NCBI RefSeq assembly: GCF_009363075.1
Contig: NZ_CP045293.1
Location: 4,756,001 to 4,820,000 of the forward strand
Direction of reading: 5' to 3'
Source: Paenibacillus guangzhouensis
GTDB taxonomy: Bacteria; Bacillota; Bacilli; Paenibacillales; Paenibacillaceae
Length of the DNA stretch: 64,000 nucleotides
Part shown: in pieces, positions 47,195-55,577 of the stretch
How the letters are laid out: each line of letters opens with the position of its first letter
Numbering within the stretch: position 1 is the first letter of the stretch
Program-made: the position numbers and the translations under genes
Notes under the pieces: generated by a model
What the model saw: the letters and a program-made list of their open reading frames with translations, nothing else
Database searches by the model: none
What the model was told of the DNA's origin: nothing

Positions 47195-47302
47195 TTACTT
47201 TTCTTGGTTTTTCCCGTACTGAGTGTTCATCCACTGGTACTGAGTGTTCATCCACTGGTGGTGATGAGCGTGATCGTGATAATTACTGGACTGTGTAATC
47301 AT
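47195..47302 (-). CDS. candidate His-rich micro-ORF with QWMNTQY repeat
   Basis: A 35-codon ORF on the minus strand. It opens MITQSSNY, then HDHAHHH, then two exact copies of QWMNTQY and ends GKNQEK. The repeat is an exact 21-bp tandem duplication. Ribosome site is weak (AGGG about 12 bases upstream). His-rich short proteins occur in spore coats and metal binding, but no family is recognised. It may be non-coding. Confidence 0.3.
   Translation of the reverse strand: MITQSSNYHDHAHHHQWMNTQYQWMNTQYGKNQEK
47217..47258. repeat. exact 21-bp tandem repeat, two units
   Basis: Units at 47217-47237 and 47238-47258 are identical; the length is a multiple of three and is in frame with the micro-ORF. 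Confidence 0.95.
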
Positions 47303-47572
47303 TATATGAGAAACCCTATCATGTAATATATCCGCTAGATTTCAGGTGAAGGTTACTAGATTTTAGGGTTTGTGCGTTGGGATACTATGTGTGGTCTGAA
47401 AATATGAAGAGCCCGCTTCTCGATTTGCGGAGCTGGACCACTAGTATGTTGTGTTGTCCTGCATTTCCTCAGTACTATGAGCACCTGAAGTTAGGTTCAG
47501 CTTCCCATTGCTTTCTCTCGCCAGGCGTCTTTCATGACGCGGCAGGATGAAGTACAGATGTCCATTTAAAAT

Positions 47573-47602
47573 AAAAAGGTTGTTCTGAGTATCAGAACAA
47601 CC
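47573..47602 (-). terminator. intrinsic terminator
   Basis: GGTTGTTCTG and CAGAACAACC arms with T5 on the minus strand; it follows the decayed ORF behind glmS. Confidence 0.75.
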
Positions 47603-47609
47603 ACCAAAA

Positions 47610-47770
47610 GAATATACAGTTACATTTATTCGTCTTCATAAAATTACTCATCATCAAATAACCAGTTAAGATCTATGTCATATCATATCTCTTTCTGAAA
47701 ACCTGAAGAAATCCAACTTGGCTCTAGCCTTTCTGATCTTTTTTATCTTCTAACCTATTGAGTCCGACAT
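47610..47770 (-). pseudogene. decayed small ORF between two terminators
   Basis: A perfect AAGGAG ribosome site eight bases before an ATG at 47770 directs only six codons (MSDSIG) before TAG. Further open stretches continue in other frames (for example KKIRKARAKLDFFRF, then DIDLNWLFDDE), as if the gene had gained a stop and frameshifts. Confidence 0.3.
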
Positions 47771-47784
47771 AACGTTATCTCCTT

Positions 47785-47823
47785 AAAAAAAAGGACAACC
47801 AGTACTCCTCATCTGGTTGTCCT
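47785..47823 (-). terminator. glmS terminator
   Basis: AGGACAACCAG and CTGGTTGTCCT arms followed by eight T on the minus strand, about 115 bases after the glmS stop. Confidence 0.85.
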
Positions 47824-47938
47824 CTTGATTAATTTAAACAAATCTTTATTGTAATATAATCATACCGAAATATAACTTAAATGTTTAGAACAAAACTTAA
47901 TTGTAATGAATCAGTAAACTCATCTATATGACAATCCA

Positions 47939-49768
47939 CTACTCCACCGTAACACTCTTCGCCAAGTTCCGCGGCTTGTCGACATCGTTACCGCGCGCCA
48001 AGGACGCGTAGTACGAGATCAACTGCAGCGGGACAACCGATAATGCCGGCGTAAGCAGTGGATGTGTCGCAGGAATCGCATGAACCTCATCTACCGCTTT
48101 GCCTAGCGCTTTCGCTTCGTTCACATCGGCAAGGCCGAAGATCACGCCGCCGCGCGCTTTGACTTCCTTAATGTTGCTAACCGTCTTCTCCAGCAGTGCA
48201 TTCTGTGTTGCAAGTGCAATCACAGGAATACCTTCCTCGATCAGTGCTAGCGTACCGTGCTTCAGCTCCCCAGCCGCGTAGGCTTCGGAGTGAATATAGG
48301 AGATCTCCTTCAGCTTCAAGGATCCTTCCTGCGCCACCGCATAATCGACGCCACGACCGATGAAGAACAAATGCTCATGCACTGAGATAGCCTCCGCATA
48401 TCCACGCAGGGCATCCGTATTCGCTAACATTTGCTCTACCTGCTCTGGCAGAGCAAGCATCGCAGCCACAATGCCTCGCACCCAAGCCGTCTCTTGTGTC
48501 GACAGCGTTTGAGCTAGATACATTCCGAGCAGGAAGAACGCAATCAATTGCGACGAATACGCCTTCGTCGACGCGACAGCAATCTCAGGACCAGCCATCG
48601 TCAGCATGACGCTGTCTGCTTCGCGCGCCACAGAGCTGCCGACCACGTTCGTGATCGCGAGCACGTGCGCTCCATTCGCCTTCGCTTCGCGAAGCGCAGC
48701 GAGGGTATCCGCCGTCTCACCCGATTGGCTGACGACAATGACGAGCGTCTCTGGCGTAATCAATGGTGAACGATAGCGGTATTCCGAAGCCACTTCCACT
48801 TCCACCGGAATCCGTGCACTCGTCTCAATGACCGTTTTGCCGACAAGACCTGCATGGTACGCGGTACCACATGCTACGATATGAACCTTGCGAATGTTCG
48901 CCAGGTCAGCCGCCGACAGCTTCAGTTCAGGTAATGACACCGTTAGATCCGAGCCGACACGTCCGCGCATCGTATCACGGTACGCTTTTGGCTGCTCATA
49001 GATTTCCTTGAGCATGAAATGATCAAATCCGGCTTTTTCCGCTGTCACCGCGTCCCAATCGACATGGATCATTTCCCGAGAAATAAAGTTCCCCTCGATT
49101 GTCATCAATTCGACAGTGTCTTTTGTCAGTACAGCCATTTCGCCGTCGTTCAAGATGAACACATTGCGCGTATGCTCGAGAATCGCCGGAATATCCGATC
49201 CGATGAAATGCTCACCTTCCCCGATCCCAATGATCAGTGGACTTGCATTCCGAACCGCAACCAAGCGATCCGGTTCTAATTCCGTCAATACCCCTAAGGC
49301 GTATGCCCCGCGTAGATGCTTAATCGCCTTCTGAACCGCACGAACGATATCTCCGTCATATTCACGTGCGACCAGATGGGAAATAACCTCCGTATCCGTC
49401 TCCGACACGAATGTTACGCCGCTTGCGATCAGCTCTTCTTTTAAATCCGTATAGTTCTCAATAATGCCGTTGTGTACGACCGAGAACTTCATCGTCATAT
49501 CGGTATGCGGGTGCGAATTCACATCTGATGGTTTGCCGTGTGTTGCCCATCTTGTATGTCCGATGCCTACTGTCCCGACCAAAGGCGCTCCGTCCAATTG
49601 TGATTCGAGCACCGCCAACCGCCCTTTGGCTTTCTTCACTTGCAGACCCGCTTCGGTATACATCGCAATCCCTGCTGAATCGTATCCACGATATTCCAGC
49701 TTCTTCAGACCTTCCACCAAAATCGATTGCGCATCGCGCTTCCCAATATAACCAACAATTCCACACAT
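47939..49768 (-). CDS. glmS: glutamine-fructose-6-phosphate aminotransferase
   Basis: A 609-residue enzyme that makes glucosamine-6-phosphate from fructose-6-phosphate and glutamine, the entry to peptidoglycan precursors. It starts MCGIVGYIG: after Met removal Cys1 is the glutaminase nucleophile. HTRWATHG and the two SIS sugar-isomerase domains (VACGTAYHAG, SQSGETADT) follow, ending with the typical KSVTVE. The ATG at 49768 has GGAGG ten bases upstream. Controlled by the glmS ribozyme at 50035-50208. Confidence 0.97.
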   Translation of the reverse strand: MCGIVGYIGKRDAQSILVEGLKKLEYRGYDSAGIAMYTEAGLQVKKAKGRLAVLESQLDGAPLVGTVGIGHTRWATHGKPSDVNSHPHTDMTMKFSVVHNGIIENYTDLKEELIASGVTFVSETDTEVISHLVAREYDGDIVRAVQKAIKHLRGAYALGVLTELEPDRLVAVRNASPLIIGIGEGEHFIGSDIPAILEHTRNVFILNDGEMAVLTKDTVELMTIEGNFISREMIHVDWDAVTAEKAGFDHFMLKEIYEQPKAYRDTMRGRVGSDLTVSLPELKLSAADLANIRKVHIVACGTAYHAGLVGKTVIETSARIPVEVEVASEYRYRSPLITPETLVIVVSQSGETADTLAALREAKANGAHVLAITNVVGSSVAREADSVMLTMAGPEIAVASTKAYSSQLIAFFLLGMYLAQTLSTQETAWVRGIVAAMLALPEQVEQMLANTDALRGYAEAISVHEHLFFIGRGVDYAVAQEGSLKLKEISYIHSEAYAAGELKHGTLALIEEGIPVIALATQNALLEKTVSNIKEVKARGGVIFGLADVNEAKALGKAVDEVHAIPATHPLLTPALSVVPLQLISYYASLARGNDVDKPRNLAKSVTVE

Positions 49769-50034
49769 AATTTCGTAACCTCCGATTAATGGGATGTGCA
49801 TCACATCCTGAGGAAGCTACCAATCACGCGTCTAACCGCAGCCTATTCAATTGTCCAAAGAACATACGACTCTCTTCTTTCCTACCACCTGCAACCCTGC
49901 ATGCGACATGAATGCGGCTGCGGTCTCATCCGACCGGCACTTCCTGAAGTGCAATACACATCCATGATTTTTTTGTACAAAAATAACTCAAATATAATAG
50001 CCCTACCGCCACGCGGATCAGGATAAGTTCAATA

Positions 50035-50208
50035 TCTATGAAGCATCTTGCTGAATTCGTTGTCCGAGCCGTTGCCAACCCGTTTTCCGATTCAACTCTA
50101 CGGTATGATGCGATACCGGAAGGTCCCCGCCGAATGTTTCGAACACCTTCACCTCGTCAGCTCACCCAGCACTACTTGCTCCGTCCTGTGCGGTTAAGCT
50201 CTGGCGCT
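50035..50208 (-). ncRNA. glmS ribozyme: glmS ribozyme (glucosamine-6-phosphate activated)
   Basis: The minus strand carries the conserved AGCGCCAGAGCTT (cleavage between 50208 and 50207), GCTGACGAGGTGAAGGTGTT, a GGCGGGGACCTTCC segment and GGTTGGCAACGGCTCGGAC. It cuts its own message when glucosamine-6-phosphate is plentiful. About 265 bases separate it from the glmS start; this gap holds no obvious gene. Confidence 0.92.
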
Positions 50209-50310
50209 TATGTTGCAGTCCAACCTCTACCCTGCCTCTCCTTCTGAAATCATACTTGCTATTATATACAGCCGTGCATCATTTGGCAACTCGTCAGTGA
50301 CGTAACCTAC

Positions 50311-50355
50311 AAAAAGGACCCTTCTGCACATCCTGTCGAATGCCAAAAGGGTCCT
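50311..50355 (-). terminator. glmM terminator
   Basis: AGGACCCTT and AAGGGTCCT arms with T5 on the minus strand, just after the glmM stop and before the glmS leader. Confidence 0.75.
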
Positions 50356-50362
50356 GCTATCA

Positions 50363-51703
50363 CTAACTAAGCGCTTCTCTTACGGTATCTGCAATATGAG
50401 CCACATAAGACTCTAGCTGGTCCTTATCCGGGCCTTCCGCCATGACACGAATCAAGGATTCCGTGCCGGATGGACGCACCAAGACACGACCATTGTCGCC
50501 GAGCTCATTTTCAACCTTTTCTATCGCTGCTTCAATCGCCTTGTTCCCAGGGTACTTGCTCTTGTCTTCGACACGAACATTGACCAGCACCTGAGGGTAC
50601 TTGCGCATCATGGACTTCAATTCACTAAGCGATTTGCCGGATTGGATCAAGGTCTCCACGAGCTGGACACCCGTGAGAATGCCGTCGCCTGTCGTATTGT
50701 AGTCGAGGAAAATAACATGGCCCGACTGCTCCCCGCCAAGGTTAAATCCGCCGCGACGCATTTCTTCCATCACATAACGGTCGCCTACGGCTGTGCGAGC
50801 TGTCTTAAGACCAAGTTTGTCAGTTGCTTTGAAGAAGCCAATATTACTCATTACCGTCGTAACGACTGTACCTTCATTTAGCTTGCCTTCACGATTCATG
50901 CGATCGCCGCAAATGCATAGAATGTAGTCGCCGTCGACTTCTTCACCCTTCTCATCAATCGCAATCAATCGATCTGCGTCCCCATCGAACGCCAATCCGA
51001 GATGTGCGCCGTGCTTCATGACTTCGATTTTCAACTGCTCTGGATGTGTAGAACCGCAATGATCGTTAATGTTAAGACCATTTGGCTCTGCTCCGATTGT
51101 AATGACTTCAGCGCCTAGTTCACGGAACAGTTTCGGCGCGAGCTCATAAGCCGCACCATGCGCACAGTCGAGTACGATTTTAATTCCGTTGAATGGCGTT
51201 GTCACCGTCGAAGCAAGGAACTTCGTATATTGGAACTTCGCTTCGTCATCCACGGTTACGGATCCAAGATCCTTCCCAACCGGACGAGGCAATTCATCAA
51301 CTTCAGCATCCATCAGACGCTCAATTTCAAGCTCCGTCTCATCGAACAATTTGTACCCGTCTCCGCCAAAAAATTTAATGCCGTTATCTTCGACAGGATT
51401 ATGCGATGCGGAGATCATCACCCCTGCATCTGCACCAAGAATGCGTGTCAAATACGCAACTGCAGGCGTCGATACCACCCCAATGCGCACAACATGTGCA
51501 CCGATGGACAACAATCCAGCAACAAGCGCAGACTCGAGCATCTGCCCAGAGACACGCGTATCCATTCCGATAATGACTGTTGGCTTCTCTGCTTGACGCG
51601 TTAAGACATATCCTCCGCAGCGGCCAATTTTATAAGCTAATTCAGCTGTTAACTCTTGATTGGCAACGCCTCTAACCCCATCTGTACCAAAATATTTCCC
51701 CAT
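50363..51703 (-). CDS. glmM: phosphoglucosamine mutase
   Basis: A 446-residue enzyme converting glucosamine-6-phosphate to glucosamine-1-phosphate, the step after GlmS. The phosphoserine loop [14 protein letters not shown], the magnesium loop DGDADRLI and the phosphate loop [10 protein letters not shown] are intact. It follows cdaR by 40 bases as in B. subtilis, where GlmM can bind and inhibit CdaA. Confidence 0.97.
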   Translation of the reverse strand: MGKYFGTDGVRGVANQELTAELAYKIGRCGGYVLTRQAEKPTVIIGMDTRVSGQMLESALVAGLLSIGAHVVRIGVVSTPAVAYLTRILGADAGVMISASHNPVEDNGIKFFGGDGYKLFDETELEIERLMDAEVDELPRPVGKDLGSVTVDDEAKFQYTKFLASTVTTPFNGIKIVLDCAHGAAYELAPKLFRELGAEVITIGAEPNGLNINDHCGSTHPEQLKIEVMKHGAHLGLAFDGDADRLIAIDEKGEEVDGDYILCICGDRMNREGKLNEGTVVTTVMSNIGFFKATDKLGLKTARTAVGDRYVMEEMRRGGFNLGGEQSGHVIFLDYNTTGDGILTGVQLVETLIQSGKSLSELKSMMRKYPQVLVNVRVEDKSKYPGNKAIEAAIEKVENELGDNGRVLVRPSGTESLIRVMAEGPDKDQLESYVAHIADTVREALS

Positions 51704-51743
51704 TCTTGCGACCTCTCTCTAACGTTATTATCCCATTGTACGC

Positions 51744-53123
51744 TCATTCTCTCTGCTCGGTTCCGCTCGTATCCCCTGGCGTCGTCTCTTCTGTTCCAGG
51801 TTCAATCGTTCCGTTCTCTGGCGTATCGGTTGGTTTTCCATCCACCGGTTGATCAGTTTTTATCTCAGGTTCCGTCTTCGTCGTCGGAGTTGCTTTCTTA
51901 TCTTCAATGAGCACCTTGACGTAGATGGTCCCTGGATCAACTCGACGAATGAAATTCGGTAAGTTCACTTGCAGGGCGACTTGATGCGTGCCTGGAGGCA
52001 GATCGCTCAAATTCGCTATCACCTGCACATCCCCCGCTTTAAGACTATTCACAACATCTGGAGCACCTTCAACTGTAATCGACATCGATTTGCTTGCTGG
52101 TTCTTCAATCGACGCCTTCAATTGGTCGCTTGCTCCGGTTAACGTAATCGGCAGCTTATCGAGCACACGCTGAACAGCAGGCACGATCGTTATATCAAAG
52201 TTTACACTGTTTGGCTCGATTTTTTCAACCTTTCCAAGAACTGGCAAAGGCATCGTTAATTTCGTCGACTCTTTGAACTGACTTAGATCAATCTGGATCG
52301 AGTCATAGAAATCAATGCTGTCGAGCACGTCTTGCGGTCCATAGATGGCAACTTGGTTCGTGCTTGGTGTGAAGGAGGAGATCGCAAGCCCTTCCGGTAG
52401 TTGGCCGATAAAGTTGATTTGTAACGGCACCGTCTTGAACGGCTTCGTAATTGGCACTTCCACTTCAACGACTGGCGGTGTAATAATGGCCGATTTCATC
52501 TCATGCCCCGTCTTGTCATAAGCCGTCAATTTTACCCGCTTCTGCTTCACCGATTTCTGCTCACCATCAATCGGCAGCGTTGCAGATACAGAATGAATAT
52601 CTTTCATTTGGCTGGCTGGCAGCGTCACGTGAACACGATTCGTTGGCGAGATAATCGGTTGTCCCACCGTATATCCCTTCGCTGGCGTGCCTGTCGTCTT
52701 AATGCTGACATCCATTTCCTTCGTTTGCATTTCCTCGATTTCCACCGTTACCCTTGAAGGCACCATGGAGACTAATTGTATTCCTTTGGGCATCTCGTAG
52801 GTTAGATCAATATCATGCTTCCCTTCGCCTAGACCGGTTAAATCCAGGCTTACACGGTAATCCTCGGGCATCGCAGAAGTCAACGCAGACGTCTGGCCAC
52901 GCACCTGAATGCGTACCACCTCTGGCGTCATTTGCTTCAGAATGTACCGACTTTGATCCAGCCCTACCGTCTGAATTCGGACATCATCAATTACCTTGAC
53001 ATCGACAAGGGAAGACACCTGATTCGGTGATCGGTCATCCATATGTACAATCGCCCATAATAAAATTCCTAATAACAACGCAATCACTTTCGAAATATTC
53101 GCATTATTTAGCCACTTATCCAT
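51744..53123 (-). CDS. cdaR: YbbR-domain regulator of CdaA
   Basis: A 459-residue membrane-anchored protein. One N-terminal helix (about 10-27) is followed by four YbbR domains outside the cell and a Thr/Glu/Pro-rich tail. CdaR regulates the diadenylate cyclase CdaA. Its ATG lies in the end of cdaA (8-base overlap, AAGGAGG site). Confidence 0.93.
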   Translation of the reverse strand: MDKWLNNANISKVIALLLGILLWAIVHMDDRSPNQVSSLVDVKVIDDVRIQTVGLDQSRYILKQMTPEVVRIQVRGQTSALTSAMPEDYRVSLDLTGLGEGKHDIDLTYEMPKGIQLVSMVPSRVTVEIEEMQTKEMDVSIKTTGTPAKGYTVGQPIISPTNRVHVTLPASQMKDIHSVSATLPIDGEQKSVKQKRVKLTAYDKTGHEMKSAIITPPVVEVEVPITKPFKTVPLQINFIGQLPEGLAISSFTPSTNQVAIYGPQDVLDSIDFYDSIQIDLSQFKESTKLTMPLPVLGKVEKIEPNSVNFDITIVPAVQRVLDKLPITLTGASDQLKASIEEPASKSMSITVEGAPDVVNSLKAGDVQVIANLSDLPPGTHQVALQVNLPNFIRRVDPGTIYVKVLIEDKKATPTTKTEPEIKTDQPVDGKPTDTPENGTIEPGTEETTPGDTSGTEQRE

Positions 53124-53940
53124 TGTTGCCTCCTTTCCGCTTCCAGAAAGGGGTCTTCTCGGACATCTTCGGCTTCGGTGCTAGTTCCGAATGGAGCTTC
53201 GAGATGAGCGACTCCTCTTTGATATCACGCACAACGAGTCCATTAATAGCCAGTGAGACTTGTCCCGTCTCCTCGGAAACGACAACAGAGATCGCGTCGG
53301 TCACTTCACTGACACCAATCGCCGCCCTGTGGCGCGTACCCAGCTCTTTGCTGATAAATGGGTTCTCGGATAATGGTAAATAGCATGCTGCTGCAGCAAT
53401 CTGACTTCCACGAAGAATCACTGCTCCATCATGCAGCGGTGTATTCGGGATGAATATGTTAATGAGCAGCTCCGAGCTGATACGAGAATCCATCTTAATG
53501 CCTGATTCCGTGTATTCATTCAATCCCGTATCCCGTTCGAAGACGATTAGTGCGCCGATCTTTCGTTTCGCGAGATAGTTCACACACTTAATTACTTCAT
53601 TAACCGTAATACTGACATCCATCTCTTGAATGGACGAGCTGCGGAATAACTTCCCCCGCCCCAACTGTTCCAGCGCACGACGAAGCTCCGGCTGAAAAAT
53701 GATCAGCACCGACACGACACCGAAGGTGAACATTTGGTTCATGAGCCATTTGAGGGTATAGAGATTAAACCACGTACTAATCCCCCAGGTCAGCACAAGC
53801 ACGAAGATCCCTTTCAGGAGCTGCACTGCGCGCGTACCGCGAACCAACTGCATAAGCTTGTAAATAATATAACTTACGATAAGTATATCGATAATATCTT
53901 TAATGGAATCTTTCCACGTAAGGTTCGTAAAATAATCCAT
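53116..53940 (-). CDS. cdaA: diadenylate cyclase (c-di-AMP synthase)
   Basis: A 274-residue enzyme with three N-terminal membrane helices and a cytoplasmic DAC domain carrying the DGA (LHDGAVI) and RHR (GTRHRAA) motifs. It makes c-di-AMP, needed for potassium and wall homeostasis. The ATG at 53940 (MDYFTNLTW) has GGGGG before it; the frame extends 47 codons upstream without support. Terminator 54042-54073 separates it from rsiW. Confidence 0.96.
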   Translation of the reverse strand: MDYFTNLTWKDSIKDIIDILIVSYIIYKLMQLVRGTRAVQLLKGIFVLVLTWGISTWFNLYTLKWLMNQMFTFGVVSVLIIFQPELRRALEQLGRGKLFRSSSIQEMDVSITVNEVIKCVNYLAKRKIGALIVFERDTGLNEYTESGIKMDSRISSELLINIFIPNTPLHDGAVILRGSQIAAAACYLPLSENPFISKELGTRHRAAIGVSEVTDAISVVVSEETGQVSLAINGLVVRDIKEESLISKLHSELAPKPKMSEKTPFWKRKGGNNG

Positions 53941-54041
53941 GCTGTACCCCCGACGATAACCTGTTCTGTACCTATATCTATAGGTTATAACTATATCCTT
54001 TTCGTTGCAAGTTTGATTCATTCTTAATCGTGTGTCAAAAT

Positions 54042-54073
54042 AAAAAAACCTCTCTTCAGAACAAAGAGAGGTT
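54042..54073 (-). terminator. terminator between rsiW and cdaA
   Basis: AACCTCTCTT and AAGAGAGGTT arms followed by seven T on the minus strand; it uncouples sigW-rsiW from the cdaA operon. Confidence 0.9.
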
Positions 54074-54081
54074 GGCTGCAA

Positions 54082-54699
54082 TTACCTATACGAAACTTCC
54101 GAGAACAGATGCGTGATCCTATACCACAACCAGCTCATGGCCTCGTCGATTTTCGTTACTTGACCTGAAATATGGGCCGTTGAAGCCAAATTCATCGATC
54201 CGTCGATTACGGTAAGATTGCCGTTCACCTCGCCATAGACTTCCGCCTGGCCGTTCTGTACGGTTAGATCCCCCGCTACGCTAAGACCTTTAGGCACAAT
54301 CACCTTATCTCCTTCGATAATCAGCTTATCAAGATCGGGTCCCTTCACCATTAAGTCTCGATCCTGATTCCAGAAACTTAATGCACTAATGAACATGACC
54401 ATAAAGAACATCGCTGCCACGGTAATCGCGGGGTGATTCTTCACCCACTGCAGCCATACGCGCTGCTTCGCTTTCTTCGGCAGGGATGCCATGATATTCG
54501 CTGTGACAAAACCCGATATCGGCTCTAAATGCTGTGTCTTCGTACCGAACAGCATCAGTTCTGTACGCTCTAACTGATCATAATGCTCCTTACACGTAGG
54601 GCAAATCGCAAAATGCTCTTTTAACAGCAATATTTGATCGGGTGCCAGCTCATTATCCAAATAGTCATGCATTAAAGAGTGGGCATGCTTGCAATCCAT
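54082..54699 (-). CDS. rsiW: anti-sigma-W factor with extracellular beta-rich domain
   Basis: A 205-residue regulator. N-terminal zinc-binding anti-sigma domain (HxxxCxxC in HFAICPTC), a membrane helix at about residues 87-106 and an outside C-terminal domain of short regular turns (VAGDLTVQNGQAEVYGEVNG), which looks like a small beta-helix. RsiW holds SigW until two proteases cut it under envelope stress. ATG at 54699 has AAAGG ten bases upstream. A SigW-type promoter lies between it and sigW. Confidence 0.88.
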   Translation of the reverse strand: MDCKHAHSLMHDYLDNELAPDQILLLKEHFAICPTCKEHYDQLERTELMLFGTKTQHLEPISGFVTANIMASLPKKAKQRVWLQWVKNHPAITVAAMFFMVMFISALSFWNQDRDLMVKGPDLDKLIIEGDKVIVPKGLSVAGDLTVQNGQAEVYGEVNGNLTVIDGSMNLASTAHISGQVTKIDEAMSWLWYRITHLFSEVSYR

Positions 54700-54748
54700 A
54701 GGAGCCATCCTTTCACATCATTATGCTCAGTATACCGATACTGTAAAA

Positions 54749-54774
54749 TACGTACTGGCTTTAAATATGTTTCA
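54749..54774 (-). promoter_or_regulatory. SigW-type ECF promoter before rsiW
   Basis: On the minus strand TGAAAC (54769-54774) and CGTA (54749-54752) are 16 bases apart, a match to the SigW consensus. It lies in the 164-base gap between sigW and rsiW. Confidence 0.7.
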
Positions 54775-54863
54775 AAAAATTAATCTGTTTTATATTTCCA
54801 TTTATGTGAACGATGCACTTAACGCCTCAACTGTTTTCTATGTCCATGTTCTAGTAAACAATC

Positions 54864-55457
54864 TTATAATTTCCGTTCCAGCTTCTTCCGTAAATATTCC
54901 CGGCCGCGGTGGACCCGTGTCTTAATCGTCGTTACAGGCATGTCCAATACATCACTAATCTCCTGCAGCGATAAATCCTGTAAATATCGAAGTACCATGA
55001 CCGTCTTATACTTTGCAGGCAGACTCTCAATCGCTTGACGAATCAACTGCTGTGTCTCCGATAGGAGGAGCTCACTCTCCGGTGTCCGATCATCGCTCGG
55101 AAGAATAGAATATCCATCCACACCCTCTTGGTCGTTCATCTCCGCATCCAAGGAATAGGTTGGTTTCCGTTTGCGCAACCGATCGATACATAAATTCGTG
55201 CCGATCCGGTAAATCCATGTTGAGAACTTCTGATTCTCATCGTAACGATCTAAATTTTTGTACACCCTTAAGAACGTATCCTGAACGACATCTTCTGCTT
55301 CATGTCGATTGTTCAGCATACGATAAGCGAGGTGAAATATCTTATCTTTATAGAGCTCAACGATTTCAGCAAATGCCCGCTGATCACCTTTTCGCGCCAG
55401 CAGAGCGAGTCTTGTTTCCAGAGTAAACCCCTCACTTCCACATACTAACCCAAGCAA
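54864..55457 (-). CDS. sigW: ECF sigma factor SigW
   Basis: A sigma factor of up to 197 residues. Region 2 (YKDKIFHLAYRMLNNRHEAEDVVQDTFLRVY) and region 4 (LSLQEISDVLDMPVTTIKTRVHRGRE) are complete. SigW drives envelope-stress and antimicrobial defence genes. The start is uncertain: TTG at 55457 lacks a ribosome site, while a CTG at 55421 has GAGGGG six bases upstream. It is followed by rsiW. Confidence 0.92.
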   Translation of the reverse strand: MLGLVCGSEGFTLETRLALLARKGDQRAFAEIVELYKDKIFHLAYRMLNNRHEAEDVVQDTFLRVYKNLDRYDENQKFSTWIYRIGTNLCIDRLRKRKPTYSLDAEMNDQEGVDGYSILPSDDRTPESELLLSETQQLIRQAIESLPAKYKTVMVLRYLQDLSLQEISDVLDMPVTTIKTRVHRGREYLRKKLERKL

Positions 55458-55522
55458 TATAATAAATGGTAATCGACACCAATCGAAATTGCAAGGTTAT
55501 TCGTCAACCTTCTTTCCATAGG

Positions 55523-55560
55523 AAAACCGAGCGCCATCCTAAGATTTCTTGGCGCTCGGT
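55523..55560 (-). terminator. ppc terminator
   Basis: ACCGAGCGCCA and TGGCGCTCGGT perfect arms with T4 on the minus strand, 18 bases after the ppc stop. Confidence 0.85.
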
Positions 55561-55577
55561 TACATAAGAAAAGAGGA

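Larger units (their letters stand above)
46952..47938. other. gene-poor gap before glmS
   Basis: No full-size gene is seen in this 987-base stretch. It holds a 35-codon His-rich ORF with a 21-bp tandem repeat, two terminator hairpins on the minus strand (47573-47602 and 47785-47823) and a decayed short ORF between them. A GC-rich patch near 47035-47085 has no evident function. Confidence 0.7.

Noticed and set aside
46952..47938. Possible CRISPR from the 21-bp repeat
   Set aside because: Only two directly adjoining copies without spacers; in-frame duplication is simpler.
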